A DNA stretch of 40,149 bases from a virus, in IMG/VR virus record IMGVR_UViG_3300021090_000060, positions 1 through 40,149 of that record; one strand, given 5' to 3'. Below are positions 8,016-18,400 of this stretch, piece by piece. The position numbers and the translations under genes were made by a program. The notes under the pieces were generated by a model that was not told where the DNA came from, searched no databases, and was given only the letters and a program-made list of their open reading frames with translations. Numbering within the stretch: position 1 is the first letter of the stretch; the number at the start of each line of letters is the position of its first letter.

Positions 8016-8530
8016 GCGCCATCCTCTCAGCGGATCAGAAATACCGCTACCGCTTGACCCGCGAGCTTGGCATGGTGGGCGGCGGAGCCTGCTGCTTCGT
8101 GATGCTCAACCCGAGTACCGCCGACGCCACGCAGGACGACCCCACCATCAGGCGCTGCATCGGCTTCGCGCGACGGTTCGACTGCGAGCGTCTTGAAGTG
8201 GTCAACCTGTTCGCCTATCGCTCCACGGACCCTGACGCGCTCTACGGCATGAGCAGGGACCACGCAGTAGGGCCAGAGAACAACCGGCACATCGCCGAAG
8301 CCTGCAACGCCTCGCGCATCGTGGTTTGCGCCTGGGGCAACCATGGGGCGCTGTTCGGGAGAGCCGTCGAAGTGCTCCACGTAATACGGGCGCAGCAGGG
8401 CGCGAAACCGCAGGCCCTCAAGATCAACGCCAAGAGCCAGCAGCCAGCGCACCCGCTGTATCTGAAAGCGGACGCGCCACTGATCGACATCGCTGCACTT
8501 TCCACTCAGGCGAGCAGAGAGGAGAAATGA
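8012..8530 (+). CDS. DUF1643 family protein
   Basis: 172 residues from a GTG in a GTGA overlap; an alternative start at 7952 lies in the shadow of the previous gene. The DUF1643 signatures are visible: Phe-Val-Met-Leu-Asn-Pro-Ser-Thr-Ala-Asp followed by Asp-Asp-Pro-Thr-Ile-Arg-Arg-Cys near 30-48, then VVNLFAYRST, then the Ala-Trp-Gly-Asn-His motif near 107 and the His-Pro-Leu-Tyr-Leu end motif. The family is widespread in phages and bacteria, and its fold suggests a nucleotide or nucleic-acid handling role, but the biochemical activity is not established. Confidence 0.85.
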   Translation: MSAILSADQKYRYRLTRELGMVGGGACCFVMLNPSTADATQDDPTIRRCIGFARRFDCERLEVVNLFAYRSTDPDALYGMSRDHAVGPENNRHIAEACNASRIVVCAWGNHGALFGRAVEVLHVIRAQQGAKPQALKINAKSQQPAHPLYLKADAPLIDIAALSTQASREEK

Positions 8531-8531
8531 A

Positions 8532-8783
8532 ATGCCGCTGATATGGTCGTGCGCCTGCAGATTCAAAAACGACACTTTGATCAAGGATACGGAGTGCGGC
8601 TATCACGCAGCCATGAGGAAGCGTTGCGGTGAAGCTGAGGGCGAAGCTAAGTGGCTTGAGCAATACAAGAAGGGGATTTCTGACGGAATCGAATCAGCGG
8701 CCATCGTTTGCGAGAAATCCTATAGTTATGACGCCGCGCATGATGTAGCGAGGAAGATTCGAAGTCTGGATCGCCCAAAATGA
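8532..8783 (+). CDS. Hypothetical small protein
   Basis: 83 residues with a GAGAGGAGAAA ribosome site just upstream, inside the end of the DUF1643 gene. Cys residues at 7, 9 and 22 with His at 25 could bind metal. The rest is helical (CGEAEGEAKWLEQYKKG, AAIVCEKSYSYDAAHDVARKIR). The stop overlaps the next start by ATGA. No family is recognised. Confidence 0.45.
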   Translation: MPLIWSCACRFKNDTLIKDTECGYHAAMRKRCGEAEGEAKWLEQYKKGISDGIESAAIVCEKSYSYDAAHDVARKIRSLDRPK

Positions 8784-9208
8784 AGCGTGAGCCAAACTGC
8801 CCTCACCAATGGCACGAAGGCCGCTGCTTGATTTGCAAATGGAAACCGCAACCTGACTACTGGAGCCAACATGATCGGATTGATGGGAGTGAGCGACAAC
8901 GGAACGCTGTACGCGCCGAACGGAAAGCGACTGCTACGCCTGCCGTTCAGGATGGCGTGTCTAGTGCAGAAAGCGCAGCATTGGCTTGCGCGATTGACGC
9001 ACTGAGGTTCGTCCTTAAATTTGACAAGTTGGGTGCGGTTTCTGCTGGAGTTGTAAGAGATGCCTTACGCAAGGCTGGTTGCACCGACAGAACAGCGACG
9101 GCAAGACTGCATCCGGTAGACGGTAAACCCTGGCGCTGCATGCACGGCTCTACGCTGTGCTGGTGGTGCCATTTTCTGCGCCTGCAGGAGCATCTGCGGC
9201 GCGCATGA
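8780..9208 (+). CDS. Hypothetical small zinc-binding protein
   Basis: 142 residues in an ATGA overlap. The N-terminus has Cys-Pro-His-x-Trp-His-x4-Cys-x2-Cys, a plausible zinc knuckle. The middle is a helical region (AALACAIDALRFVLKF, GVVRDALRKAG). Near the end Trp-x-Cys-x-His-Gly-x4-Cys-Trp-Trp-Cys gives a second Cys/His cluster. No family is recognised. Two tiny ATGA-linked frames follow before the membrane gene. Confidence 0.45.
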   Translation: MKREPNCPHQWHEGRCLICKWKPQPDYWSQHDRIDGSERQRNAVRAERKATATPAVQDGVSSAESAALACAIDALRFVLKFDKLGAVSAGVVRDALRKAGCTDRTATARLHPVDGKPWRCMHGSTLCWWCHFLRLQEHLRRA

Positions 9209-9250
9209 ATTCGCAGCGCGACATAGTGCAGCCCAAATGAAACTACTAGG

Positions 9251-9454
9251 GTGGTCATTCGATCAGTGGGCCGAAGCCAAGGCCAATTACAACCTCTAAT
9301 AGATGGACTACCATTGACCATCGGACTCATTCTCGGCGCCGGGCTCTTCGTCACGGCCGCAGTGCTTGGCGAGCGGCACGCGCTCTATATCCCGGCGGTG
9401 GTTCTGCTCGCCGCGGCTACGGCAAATGTGATTGCTGGCCCACTAATCCCGTAG
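9251..9454 (+). CDS. Small two-helix membrane protein
   Basis: 67 residues if started at GTG 9251; a TTG at 9314 would give a 47-residue product that keeps both hydrophobic segments. The two helices (PLTIGLILGAGLFVTAAVLG and YIPAVVLLAAATANVIAG) are joined by a short charged loop with Glu-Arg-His. Size and topology would fit a small holin, but no lysin is visible nearby and the identity is open. It is the last plus-strand gene of the left arm; its final 12 bases overlap, tail to tail, the end of the giant late gene. Confidence 0.5.
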   Translation: MVIRSVGRSQGQLQPLIDGLPLTIGLILGAGLFVTAAVLGERHALYIPAVVLLAAATANVIAGPLIP

Positions 9455-12400
9455 TTCTCGCCGTACCTGGCCGCGAATTTCCGGTGCAGCAGAACGCACG
9501 AACCGTTGCTCGCGCGACATGCGCGCCTGCCGCACTCGGCTGCGGATTTGCGCGCTGGTTATACGCACTCTGAGCGATGGATTGTCCAGGTTCCAATCGT
9601 GCATCTTCTTCATAGCCGCGCGTACCACGTCCGGTTCTGCGTCAATGATCCCACGCGCCCACTGCTCGGCGATCTCGGACTCCATGCGCTTTTGCATGGC
9701 AATGTCCTGACGTACTTCGCCGATGATCTCGGATTCTCTGGCAACTTTCGCCGGTTGAAGCCCGGCCATCTTGAACACCGCGTCTCCGGGACTGACCTCG
9801 GTGATCTTCTTGCCCTTGGTGTCCCTCGCCTGTCCAGTGGTCAGCATCTCTATGCCCTTGGCGACGTTCTGAACTGCTACCGGCGCGGCCGACTTCACGG
9901 CACCGAACAGGTCGCCCTTGGCGATGCGTTCGATGGCTCTGCCCATCATCGTGCCCTCCACGGGTACGAACTGCCCCACCGGGCCGGCCAACTCTATGAC
10001 ATCGCGTGCCTTGTTCTCTTCCGAGAGTTTCAGCATGCCAGTACCCGGGATGAGGTTCTGGAAGCCCATGCGCACGCTCACGTCCACCGGCATCCACGGG
10101 AGGCCTGAGATGCCGTTCAGGACCACCCGCGCCATGTCAGGGCCCACTTGGGCTGTGACCCACTTGCGCAGCGACTTCTTCGTGTTCGTGGCGAAGCCCA
10201 TCCACTGACCGATGGTGTCGATCAGGTCTTCTGCATCCTCGGAGAACGGCAAGCCTTCAGCACCGGCGGCTGCGAGCAGCATCAGCACCATCAGGGCAAA
10301 GGCTTTGCGGTCCTTCTTGAACATGCGCTGCGCCAGCTCGAGATACGAAATCGAGAACTGTTTGAAAGTCATCACGGTTGCGCCAATAGGACCGCGCCCC
10401 CAATTCGGGCGATTTCCGCGGTTGTAGACGAACTGCGTCTCATGGACCGCATTCGCCGCGAAGGCATAGGGGTTCGGCATGCCCTTCTCCACCGCGATCC
10501 TGTAGGAGGCGATGAAGGTGGTCGAGCGGTTGAACTGCTCCGTGATCGAGTAGATCGATCCCCACAGAAAGCTCAGTTTGCGCAGGGCAAGGTTCTTGGC
10601 GATCGGCAATCCGCCGGTTTCAGCGCGGAGCTGGTGGATCTCTTGTGGGGAAACCACGCCCTCTTGCTTGGCGCGACGGTAGGCGTCACCAATGGCTCCC
10701 GTCAGCCTCTCCGTGCGAGTAGTGGCCGCTTGGGCGAGTTTCGCCGCGGCGTCGGCCGGGCTGGTGTACTGCGTGAGGTAGGGGCCCGTGACCAGGAACG
10801 GCTGCGTCATGTTCACCAGGCCGTGGGCAATAGACCCGCCGAGGAACTGCGCGAAGAGGAACCCGCGCAGGGCATGCGCCTCCTCCATCGGGTCCTGCAG
10901 GTAGCGCACCAGCTTGATGGCTTCGTCCTTCACGTCGCCGGCGCGGATGTCGTTCGACAAGCGCAGCATCTCGGCGCCGTGGTAGGCGCTCGAGGTCGCC
11001 CTGGCACTTGACACCGTGAAGCTCGCCAGCACGCGGGAAAGGTCGTCGGAGTACCCGAGCACGCCCTTCCTGTGGATGTGGCGCTTCAGGGCGCTGCGCT
11101 CGCCAACGGCCGCCTTCAGGAAGCCCTGAACGAGCGGATCCCGCGCGATCGGCTGCCCGTCCTCGTCGGTGATGTACTCGGCGAAGGTCTCCAGGGCGTC
11201 AAGGGACAGGCCTTGGAAGAGCCGCGCCTGCTCCACCGACAGGACCCCGCGCTCGAGCCGGGCTTCGGGGAACTCCTTGGCGAGCTCGCGGGCGGCCAGA
11301 TTCGCCTTGGTCTGGCTCTCGAAGGTGCCGAAGTAGCGTTGGTCCACACCACCGCCTGCACGATCCTGTACGACATGGATGGCGAAACGGCCAAAGCGCA
11401 TGGCCGGGAAGTACCCGTGCTCCTGAAGACCCTTGGTCTTCTCCACAACGTCGTGGACGGCCACCCTGGTGTCCTGCAGGGTAGCTATCTCCCGGCGGAC
11501 CTTGGCCACGCCAGCCTCGTCCTGGGCCTCCTGGGCGCGTTCCAGCTCTAGGGAGAGATCCACCACCGCGTCGTCGATCTTCTCGTCCACCACGGCTACA
11601 ACGTCGTCCAGGCTCATGCCGCGGTCAAAGCCAATGCCGTGGACCCTGACAAGCCGGTGGATGATAGACTTTCCCATCTCGTCCAGCGACTTCGTCACCG
11701 AGGCGAGGGTCTGGCGGTAGATGCCAGCCTGGCGGTCGTTCAGGCCAGTGAACACGGGAATGGTCACGTTGCCGTCCCGGGCCCGCCCGGTGCGAAGCTC
11801 CTCGTCCGACCACACTCGCCCGGTCAGGGGACTGCCGTTGCCCCACAAGGTCCCGGCATAGAGCGCCTTGGTCGTCGCCTCGATGTCGTCCTTGGAGGCG
11901 GATTTGCGCCCGAAGTCTGCGAACGAGTCGATCTTCGGCAGGAGGTCGCGCGCCATGTCAGCGGCTTCATTGGCGTACTTGGAAACGTCGGTGAGGAAGG
12001 CCTGGGACTCGTCGTACACGCGCCGAAAGTCGGCATTCGACAGAGCCTTGTGCTGCTGCGTCCCGATGGTTCTGTGCCACCAGTTGAACTTCTCGTCGGA
12101 GTGCAGCATGTCGCGCACGAACGACTGCGCATTGGCGGCGAGGCTGTCGCGCTCGTCGCCGGTGGTCTGACTGCCAGCGATGGGCGGTTGCCCGTATGGT
12201 GCCGCCGGCTGCCGGAGGATGTTCGCGTCGCTCTGTTGTTGCGTATAAGTCACATCGTAGGGTGCCTTGTTCTGCTCCAAGATGCCCGGTACCTTTGGCT
12301 GGAAAGGGTCATCCCCCCACTGTGCCGCACGATCGGCCTTGACAATTTCCGCGTCAGTCAGGACAATGCTATCTGCGCTCCGCGCTGGCAACTTCCCGGG

Positions 12401-15400
12401 GAATTGGACCCCGGATAATCTCTGCCACTCGGAGCGTTTTTCATTGTTGACGTACCGCAAGCCATCCTGAACCCATCGCACGATTGATCGTTGCGCGTTG
12501 TCCTTCGGATACACGCTCGCCACCACATTAGCGGCCACGCGGGCAAGTTCGCCGCCAGGATGAATCCCAACGATAACTGGGCGTCCATCTGATTTCACCA
12601 AATCCGTCACCACGACCAAAGAGCCAGCGGGGGCTATGGTGGACTCCGAATTCACAACGAAAACCGGATCGGCTATAGCGTCTGCGAGCACCTTCATTTC
12701 GCGCGAAATGACACCGTGATCGAACATGGCCTTGTCGGCGGTGGATTCGTCCATGCCGACAGGCAACTTTGGCATCCCAAGGCGAGTGAGAACGGCCGGC
12801 GTTTCCCCGAGGTAAATTGGTGCGCGACTGGATTCACCCCTCAAAATGGCGTCAATGCGGTCGGCAAGCGTAGCCTGTTGCGGCCACTGCATCTGCTCGG
12901 CGCGCAAGATTCCTGTCTTCGGCGTGAGGTCGGCGGTGGCTTTGACGCCGAGGGATGCGCGCGAAATCTCAGGGCGGCCGAATGGGTCAGCGGGGTCGCG
13001 GAAGCCAGTGACATCGGTTGCGAGATGGTTCTCGATCAGAAAGTCCAGCGATGCCGGGTTCTTGGAGATGACGAAGACGCCGTTGGGCGATCCGGTCATT
13101 CTGGCGAACCTGCGCACGCGGGCCATCGCGCGCATCTGAAGGGATTTTGTCGCCCCGCTCAGGGCTACCTCTGGAATCTCGGCGAGCGCCATGACCTGAC
13201 CACGGCCGCTGGTGCTAACCATGACGGCAAAACCTTCCTTCGCTTTCAGGGTGGAAGCTACCCGCGCGAGGGCCCCAGGGCCGTCGATGGTCTGCGAGAG
13301 CGCGTCGTGCCGCAGTTCCGGTTCTCCTCGAGGAGAACCGTGCCTGGTGACGCGGTGCATGGTATCGCCGCCAGCGTCGATGATCGAATACTCGTCCTGG
13401 TCGATGACGACGTGGCCGCGGAATCCGGCGAGATTGTCGGCGAACCGCTTTGTGATGCGGATGTCGGCCGAGCTCGGGGTAGAGGAGCCTGATGGATGGT
13501 TGTGCAGCACCCAGTACCCATCAGCCTCTAGGGAGTCCATCATCGCCTTGATGCCGGCAAGCGTCTCTTTCAGGGCTTTGAGGCCAAGGGCTTCCTGCTC
13601 ATCCTTCGGGGCGTTGCTCTTCACGGACTCGCGGAATTCCTTGGAGGACGTGAACGCCACGGCGCCGGGAAGTCTCGACGTGACTGCGGTATGGCCCACC
13701 ACGGCATCGCCCTTCGTGAAGAAGAAGCGCAGGGTCTCGAAACGCGGATCGCGCAGGATTTGCGCGAGGAGGGCGAGATCCTCAGCGGATGCGACTTGTT
13801 GGCCAATAAGTTCGGCGCCCTGGTGCTCGGTGAAGTCTTTCCAAAGCGCAGACGCAAGAAGGCTGGCCCCTTGTGCTCTGTCCCTAGAAAGAATGCCCTG
13901 TGCCGCGAGCGGTGCTATACTGTTTTTTTGACCAGTATGCTCACCGTTCACTGCTCCCATTGCGGCGCCGCGCTTAGTCGGAACCCCTACAGGGTTCTGC
14001 ATCACAGACGGCACTTTTGCAACAAACGATGCTATGGAGACTACCAAATCTCCAAGGGGGGCAAAACCTACGTGCACTCTACCAACCCTACCACTGGTAA
14101 GGGCTTGGACAAACATCGGTGCGTCATGCAGGAACATCTCGGGAGAAAGCTTCTCAAGTCTGAGCATGTTCACCACATCAACGGGAATGTGCGGGACAAC
14201 AGACTTGAGAACCTCGTCGTTCTCAGCCGCGGCGAACACCAGATCGCGCACAGCCGCCTGAAGTGGGACATCGAGGCCGCCCAAACCATGCTCCCTAAAA
14301 GCATCTGTGTGAACCGCATCGCTAAGAATCTCGGCGTCGCGGCCTGGAGCGTGCGAAGTGCGCTTCGCGCTCGTGGACTGATCGGTGCCAGTAAGGGCCC
14401 TGCTGCCCTTACTTGGGACATCGAGGCCGCCAAGAAGATGCGCGGCCTGGGCTTGAGTTTCTACAGAATCGGAAAGCTGCTCGGTATTGATGGCCCCACG
14501 GTTCACTCCGCCTTTAAGGTTCGCGGTTTGCACACCGTCCGCGGCACCTTGTAGGGCGCTTTCGTCTCCACGATTCCGATTGAATAAGGACTTGAGCGCG
14601 GCAATTCCGAGGGACTTCTGCTCTTCAGTGGTGCCGGGACGAGTTTCAACTTGGTCATAGGCGAGATCGAGTTGGGAGGGATTGTACGCCGCTTTTGGCT
14701 GGAATAGGGCCATGCCTTGCATGGCGCGATCACGGAGGCTGGGGGTGATGTCAAAGCCCGGCTGATTCTTCGTCGGTTCGCGCTCTGGCGTGTGTCCAGC
14801 CTCAAGAACTTCGAGCATGTCGAACGCCGTCACCCGCCCGCCGCCGAGCTTCTTGAGCACGTCGTTCGCGACATTCGGGACGATGGTGTCATAGAAGGCG
14901 AGCATCCCCCCCCCGCCTATCTTCAAGTCAAGGCCTGAGAGTCCGTAGTAGGCGAAATCTCCGGTGCCTTTCTTGGTCTTCGTGCGGAGCAGTTTGTCAG
15001 CGGCATCTTTGCCGATGAAGTCGGCTAGATTTTCGCGTGCCACTTCGCGCTGAATGACCGGGATGTTGTCCTTGATGGCGATGAGTTTCTGCGTCGCGGG
15101 GTAATACTGCACGGAGTCAATGCGCTTCGACAGATCGTAGCGGTCAACTTGTTGGGCGCCGGTGGTCCACGAAATACGCTCGAAGCCGTGTTCAGCTCCA
15201 TACGCGATCATGCGCTTCAGGGCCAGCGACAACCACGCTTCCGTTTTCTGAACGAAGGGGGCGCGCGGCACGGCGATTGCATCTCTCTTGTTCTCGCGGT
15301 CGGCCCACGCCTGAGCTTCGGTGCGCGTAGAGAATCCGCCTTCACCGCCACCGCCATCGTCCGCCGCTGACCATGTTCCGTCCTTCTGCTGCTCCACCTT

Positions 15401-18400
15401 GTAGTTTTGCGACTCGCCTTGGAAACCGTCGCGTCGGCCCTTGGCCGACCAATCCGATTGCCACTCTTCGATGAAAAGGACCTTGCGGCCTTCTGCATCC
15501 ACTCGCTCGTTGAAGCGAACATGGGCGAGGACATTCGGCTGGTCGAAGTGGGGGGAGCGGAATCGCTGTACGGGGTCGTTCTTGCCTTCGCTGCGACGCA
15601 CGATTGACTCCGGCAGCGTCAGCAGCAACTCGCGGTAATTCTTCCCGCCAGGCAGGGTGTAGGTCTCGAACTTCGTTCTGGCGCCAGCGTCCTTAAGGAC
15701 CTTGCGGGCTTCCTCTGCGCGAATATACTCCTCACGAACTTTGCCGTAGGCACGCAACTTTTCGATCTGCTCATCGTTCAGGCCAACGGCCCGCGCTTTC
15801 TCCTCCGCCTCCTTTGCCCCATACGCAGATGGGTCGTGCATCTCATGCGCCCACCACGGAAGATTCATGCGGTCAACGCCACGGATGGGTGGTATGGTCA
15901 CATCAATCTCGCGCCACATTACCGCTTGCTGCTCGCTGAGAGTCGCTGCCTTACGCGCCGCAGCGTCATACTCGGCAGCGGACTCCCCACCAAGCACCGT
16001 CTCCTCCACCCGCACGCCGTTCTCGGCGAGGAAGTCGAGCAGCGCGGATTTCTCCACCTTCCCGGTTTGGAGCGCGAGCCATTCGTTCACGCCAGACCAT
16101 TCAACTTCATCCTTTTTCACCCCCGGCAGTTGGGCGATAATGGCCTTCCACTCTTGCGCGGTGCCGGAAGCGCGCTTCAGGTCTTCGAGCTTGCGTGTCA
16201 GGTCGGAATACCAAGGGGACGCGACTTCGTAGGGTGCCTTGTCCTGTTCTGCAGTTGTCGCCGGGCCGCTTGGTTCTGCTGGCGTTGTCGTAGCCTCGCT
16301 ACGATTCGTCGGCTCTTGCGCGGAAGTGCCGACGTTTTGTACCGGCTTCGCCGCCTTCTCGATGGTGTCGGCAGCGGTGCGAAGTGCGTTCGCGGCCGTG
16401 GCGAGGAGGTCCTGCTGGCCCTTCGCGGCAGCTTGGTCGGCCGCACGGTCGGACCCGGCGAGTTTGAATTCCTCGGCCGGCGGCGCGGCCTCGCGGCGGC
16501 GCTTCTCTTCTTCGGCCTTGGTGCGCTCTGTTTCTTTGCGCTGGACTTCTTCCTCAGTCTCGCCGGCGAGGGCGAGGGCGGGGCTACCCTCCAATTCGCG
16601 CTTTGGAGGGGCGGCTGGCGCGGGGCGGTTTACTTCCGGCCTGTTTTGTTCAGTCTGAGTGAGCTTTTCAGCGGACGCTGAAACTACTTCTTCTCGGTCT
16701 TCTCCGGGTTCGCGCTCGCCTGCGGGTTCGGCTTCTGCTTCGCTTGCCGGTCCCACCGCTCCTGCGTCAGCTTCCGCGCCAGTTTTCGCACCGGCAGGGA
16801 CGCGCGTGTCTTCGCCGAAGAGCTTGTCAAGGTGGTCATCCTTCTCTTCCTCCGTCATTGTACGCCACGAATCTGGTACTTCCCCGGCTTCCGCCGAGAG
16901 CGCTTCTGCCTGGCTCAGGTTCTCCCTGGTCGCTTTCACTTCGGCCAGCATCGCCTTCACGATGTCCTTCTGCTTCGCCCCAAGTGGCTTTCCGGCGATT
17001 GCCTTCTCGACGGCCGCTTTCACGTCCTCTGGCGTAGCGCTGAAGCCCTTGGCCCACTCAGGTTGCCCGGCAAACACGGTTCGCCAGGCACCTTCCGCGT
17101 TCATCTCGCTACGCGAGCGAATGCCCTGCTGCTCATCGAATGCAGTACCGGCGCCAACAGCACGTCCGCCGCGCTCCAGGTGGCCGGCGTTCGCGGCCAT
17201 CGTGCGCAGCATTTCGTGCGTGTCCTCTGGAACCGTGATCTTGGCTTCCGCGGCCTTCGCCGCGGCGCGTGCGCGACGTTCGGCTGGCAACAGTCTGCCT
17301 ACGGCTTCCTTCCCGAGACCGGCTTCTGCCCCGGCTTGCGCCGCGCGTTGAAGATCCGCGTCGCCTTCGACTGCGCCTCGTTGTACGCCGGGCTGTCCTT
17401 CTTCGCTCCCTTGGCGAATTTGTTCCTCATTGCCTCGTACTGTTTCGGCATTTGGTGCTCCTTTCGTGATTGCTGCTGTACGCATTTCGAGTGCGTTTGT
17501 ACGAGTTTCGGCTACAGTCGTTGCTATGCCAGCAACGGGCGCTTTCAGCTCACCGCCCTTCGGTCCCCTCTCGCTCTTGTCGAACGCCCACGCCTTGAAC
17601 TGCGGGCTCGGCATGGAAACTATCGAGCCGATGCGCTTCTCAGCTTTTGCACGGTTGTCGTAGTTGCGCAGGTAGGCTTCGCGCGCCTCCTCCTCTGATG
17701 CGTACCCAGCCATTGGCTTGTGCTCGTCGAAGGCTCCGTCGTCGCGGTTCTGGTTGACCACGAAGTAGGTGCCGGTCCATTCCTTCGGCGTGCCCTTCTT
17801 GACGAACACGTCCAGGTGGTCCTTATCGAAGCCCTGCGTGCCGCGCAAATAGCCGTAGTGAACGTCCTGCATCTCCACGGACCACAGAGGCGGGTCGTTT
17901 TTCTTGTCGGTGCGCGTGGACCCCGCCGGGTTCTCGATCGACACGTCCATACCGTCCACCGTCGGGTGGCCGAGCTTGGCGTTGTTGGCTGCGATCTGCG
18001 GGGTCGTGGGCTCCGGGCGTTCGTTCTCCGGACTGCTCGCCGCCTCGTGAGCGGCGGCATCGACGGTCTCGCCGCTCAGTACATCGGCTTGCGGCGCGGC
18101 GGTGACTTCTTGGGTGCCTGCTGCGGACGCTTCTTGAGTCCCGGTTGCATTTGCCGGGGCATTGACGATCGGTTCATTGCCATCTGCGGTTCCTTTTTTG
18201 GTGGCGCCGACAGCCTCGGCGCGGGCCTTCACTTCCTTCACCGTGCGCTCGGCCTGCTGGCGCGCGGTCTCCTCTTTCATCTGGCGAGCGAGTTCACGCA
18301 TCTTGCTCAGGGAGCCGTTCGGGTCCTCGGTTTCTGGCCGGCCGCCAACGTGCGCGGCACCGCCGAATACACCACCTGTCAGGCCACCAATGGCGCCGCC

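Noticed and set aside
9205-9299. Two micro-frames of 11 and 20 codons joined by ATGA overlaps
   Set aside because: The overlap chain continues here, but the products are too short to support as genes without other evidence.
14266-14435. Repeated Gly-Gly-Leu-Asp-Val-Pro in the giant protein
   Set aside because: It is only the antisense reading of the duplicated Trp-Asp-Ile-Glu-Ala-Ala helix-turn-helix repeats of the HNH gene.
13937-14554. Group I intron carrying the HNH gene
   Set aside because: The HNH runs opposite to the giant gene, whose frame is uninterrupted, and I see no intron core motifs.
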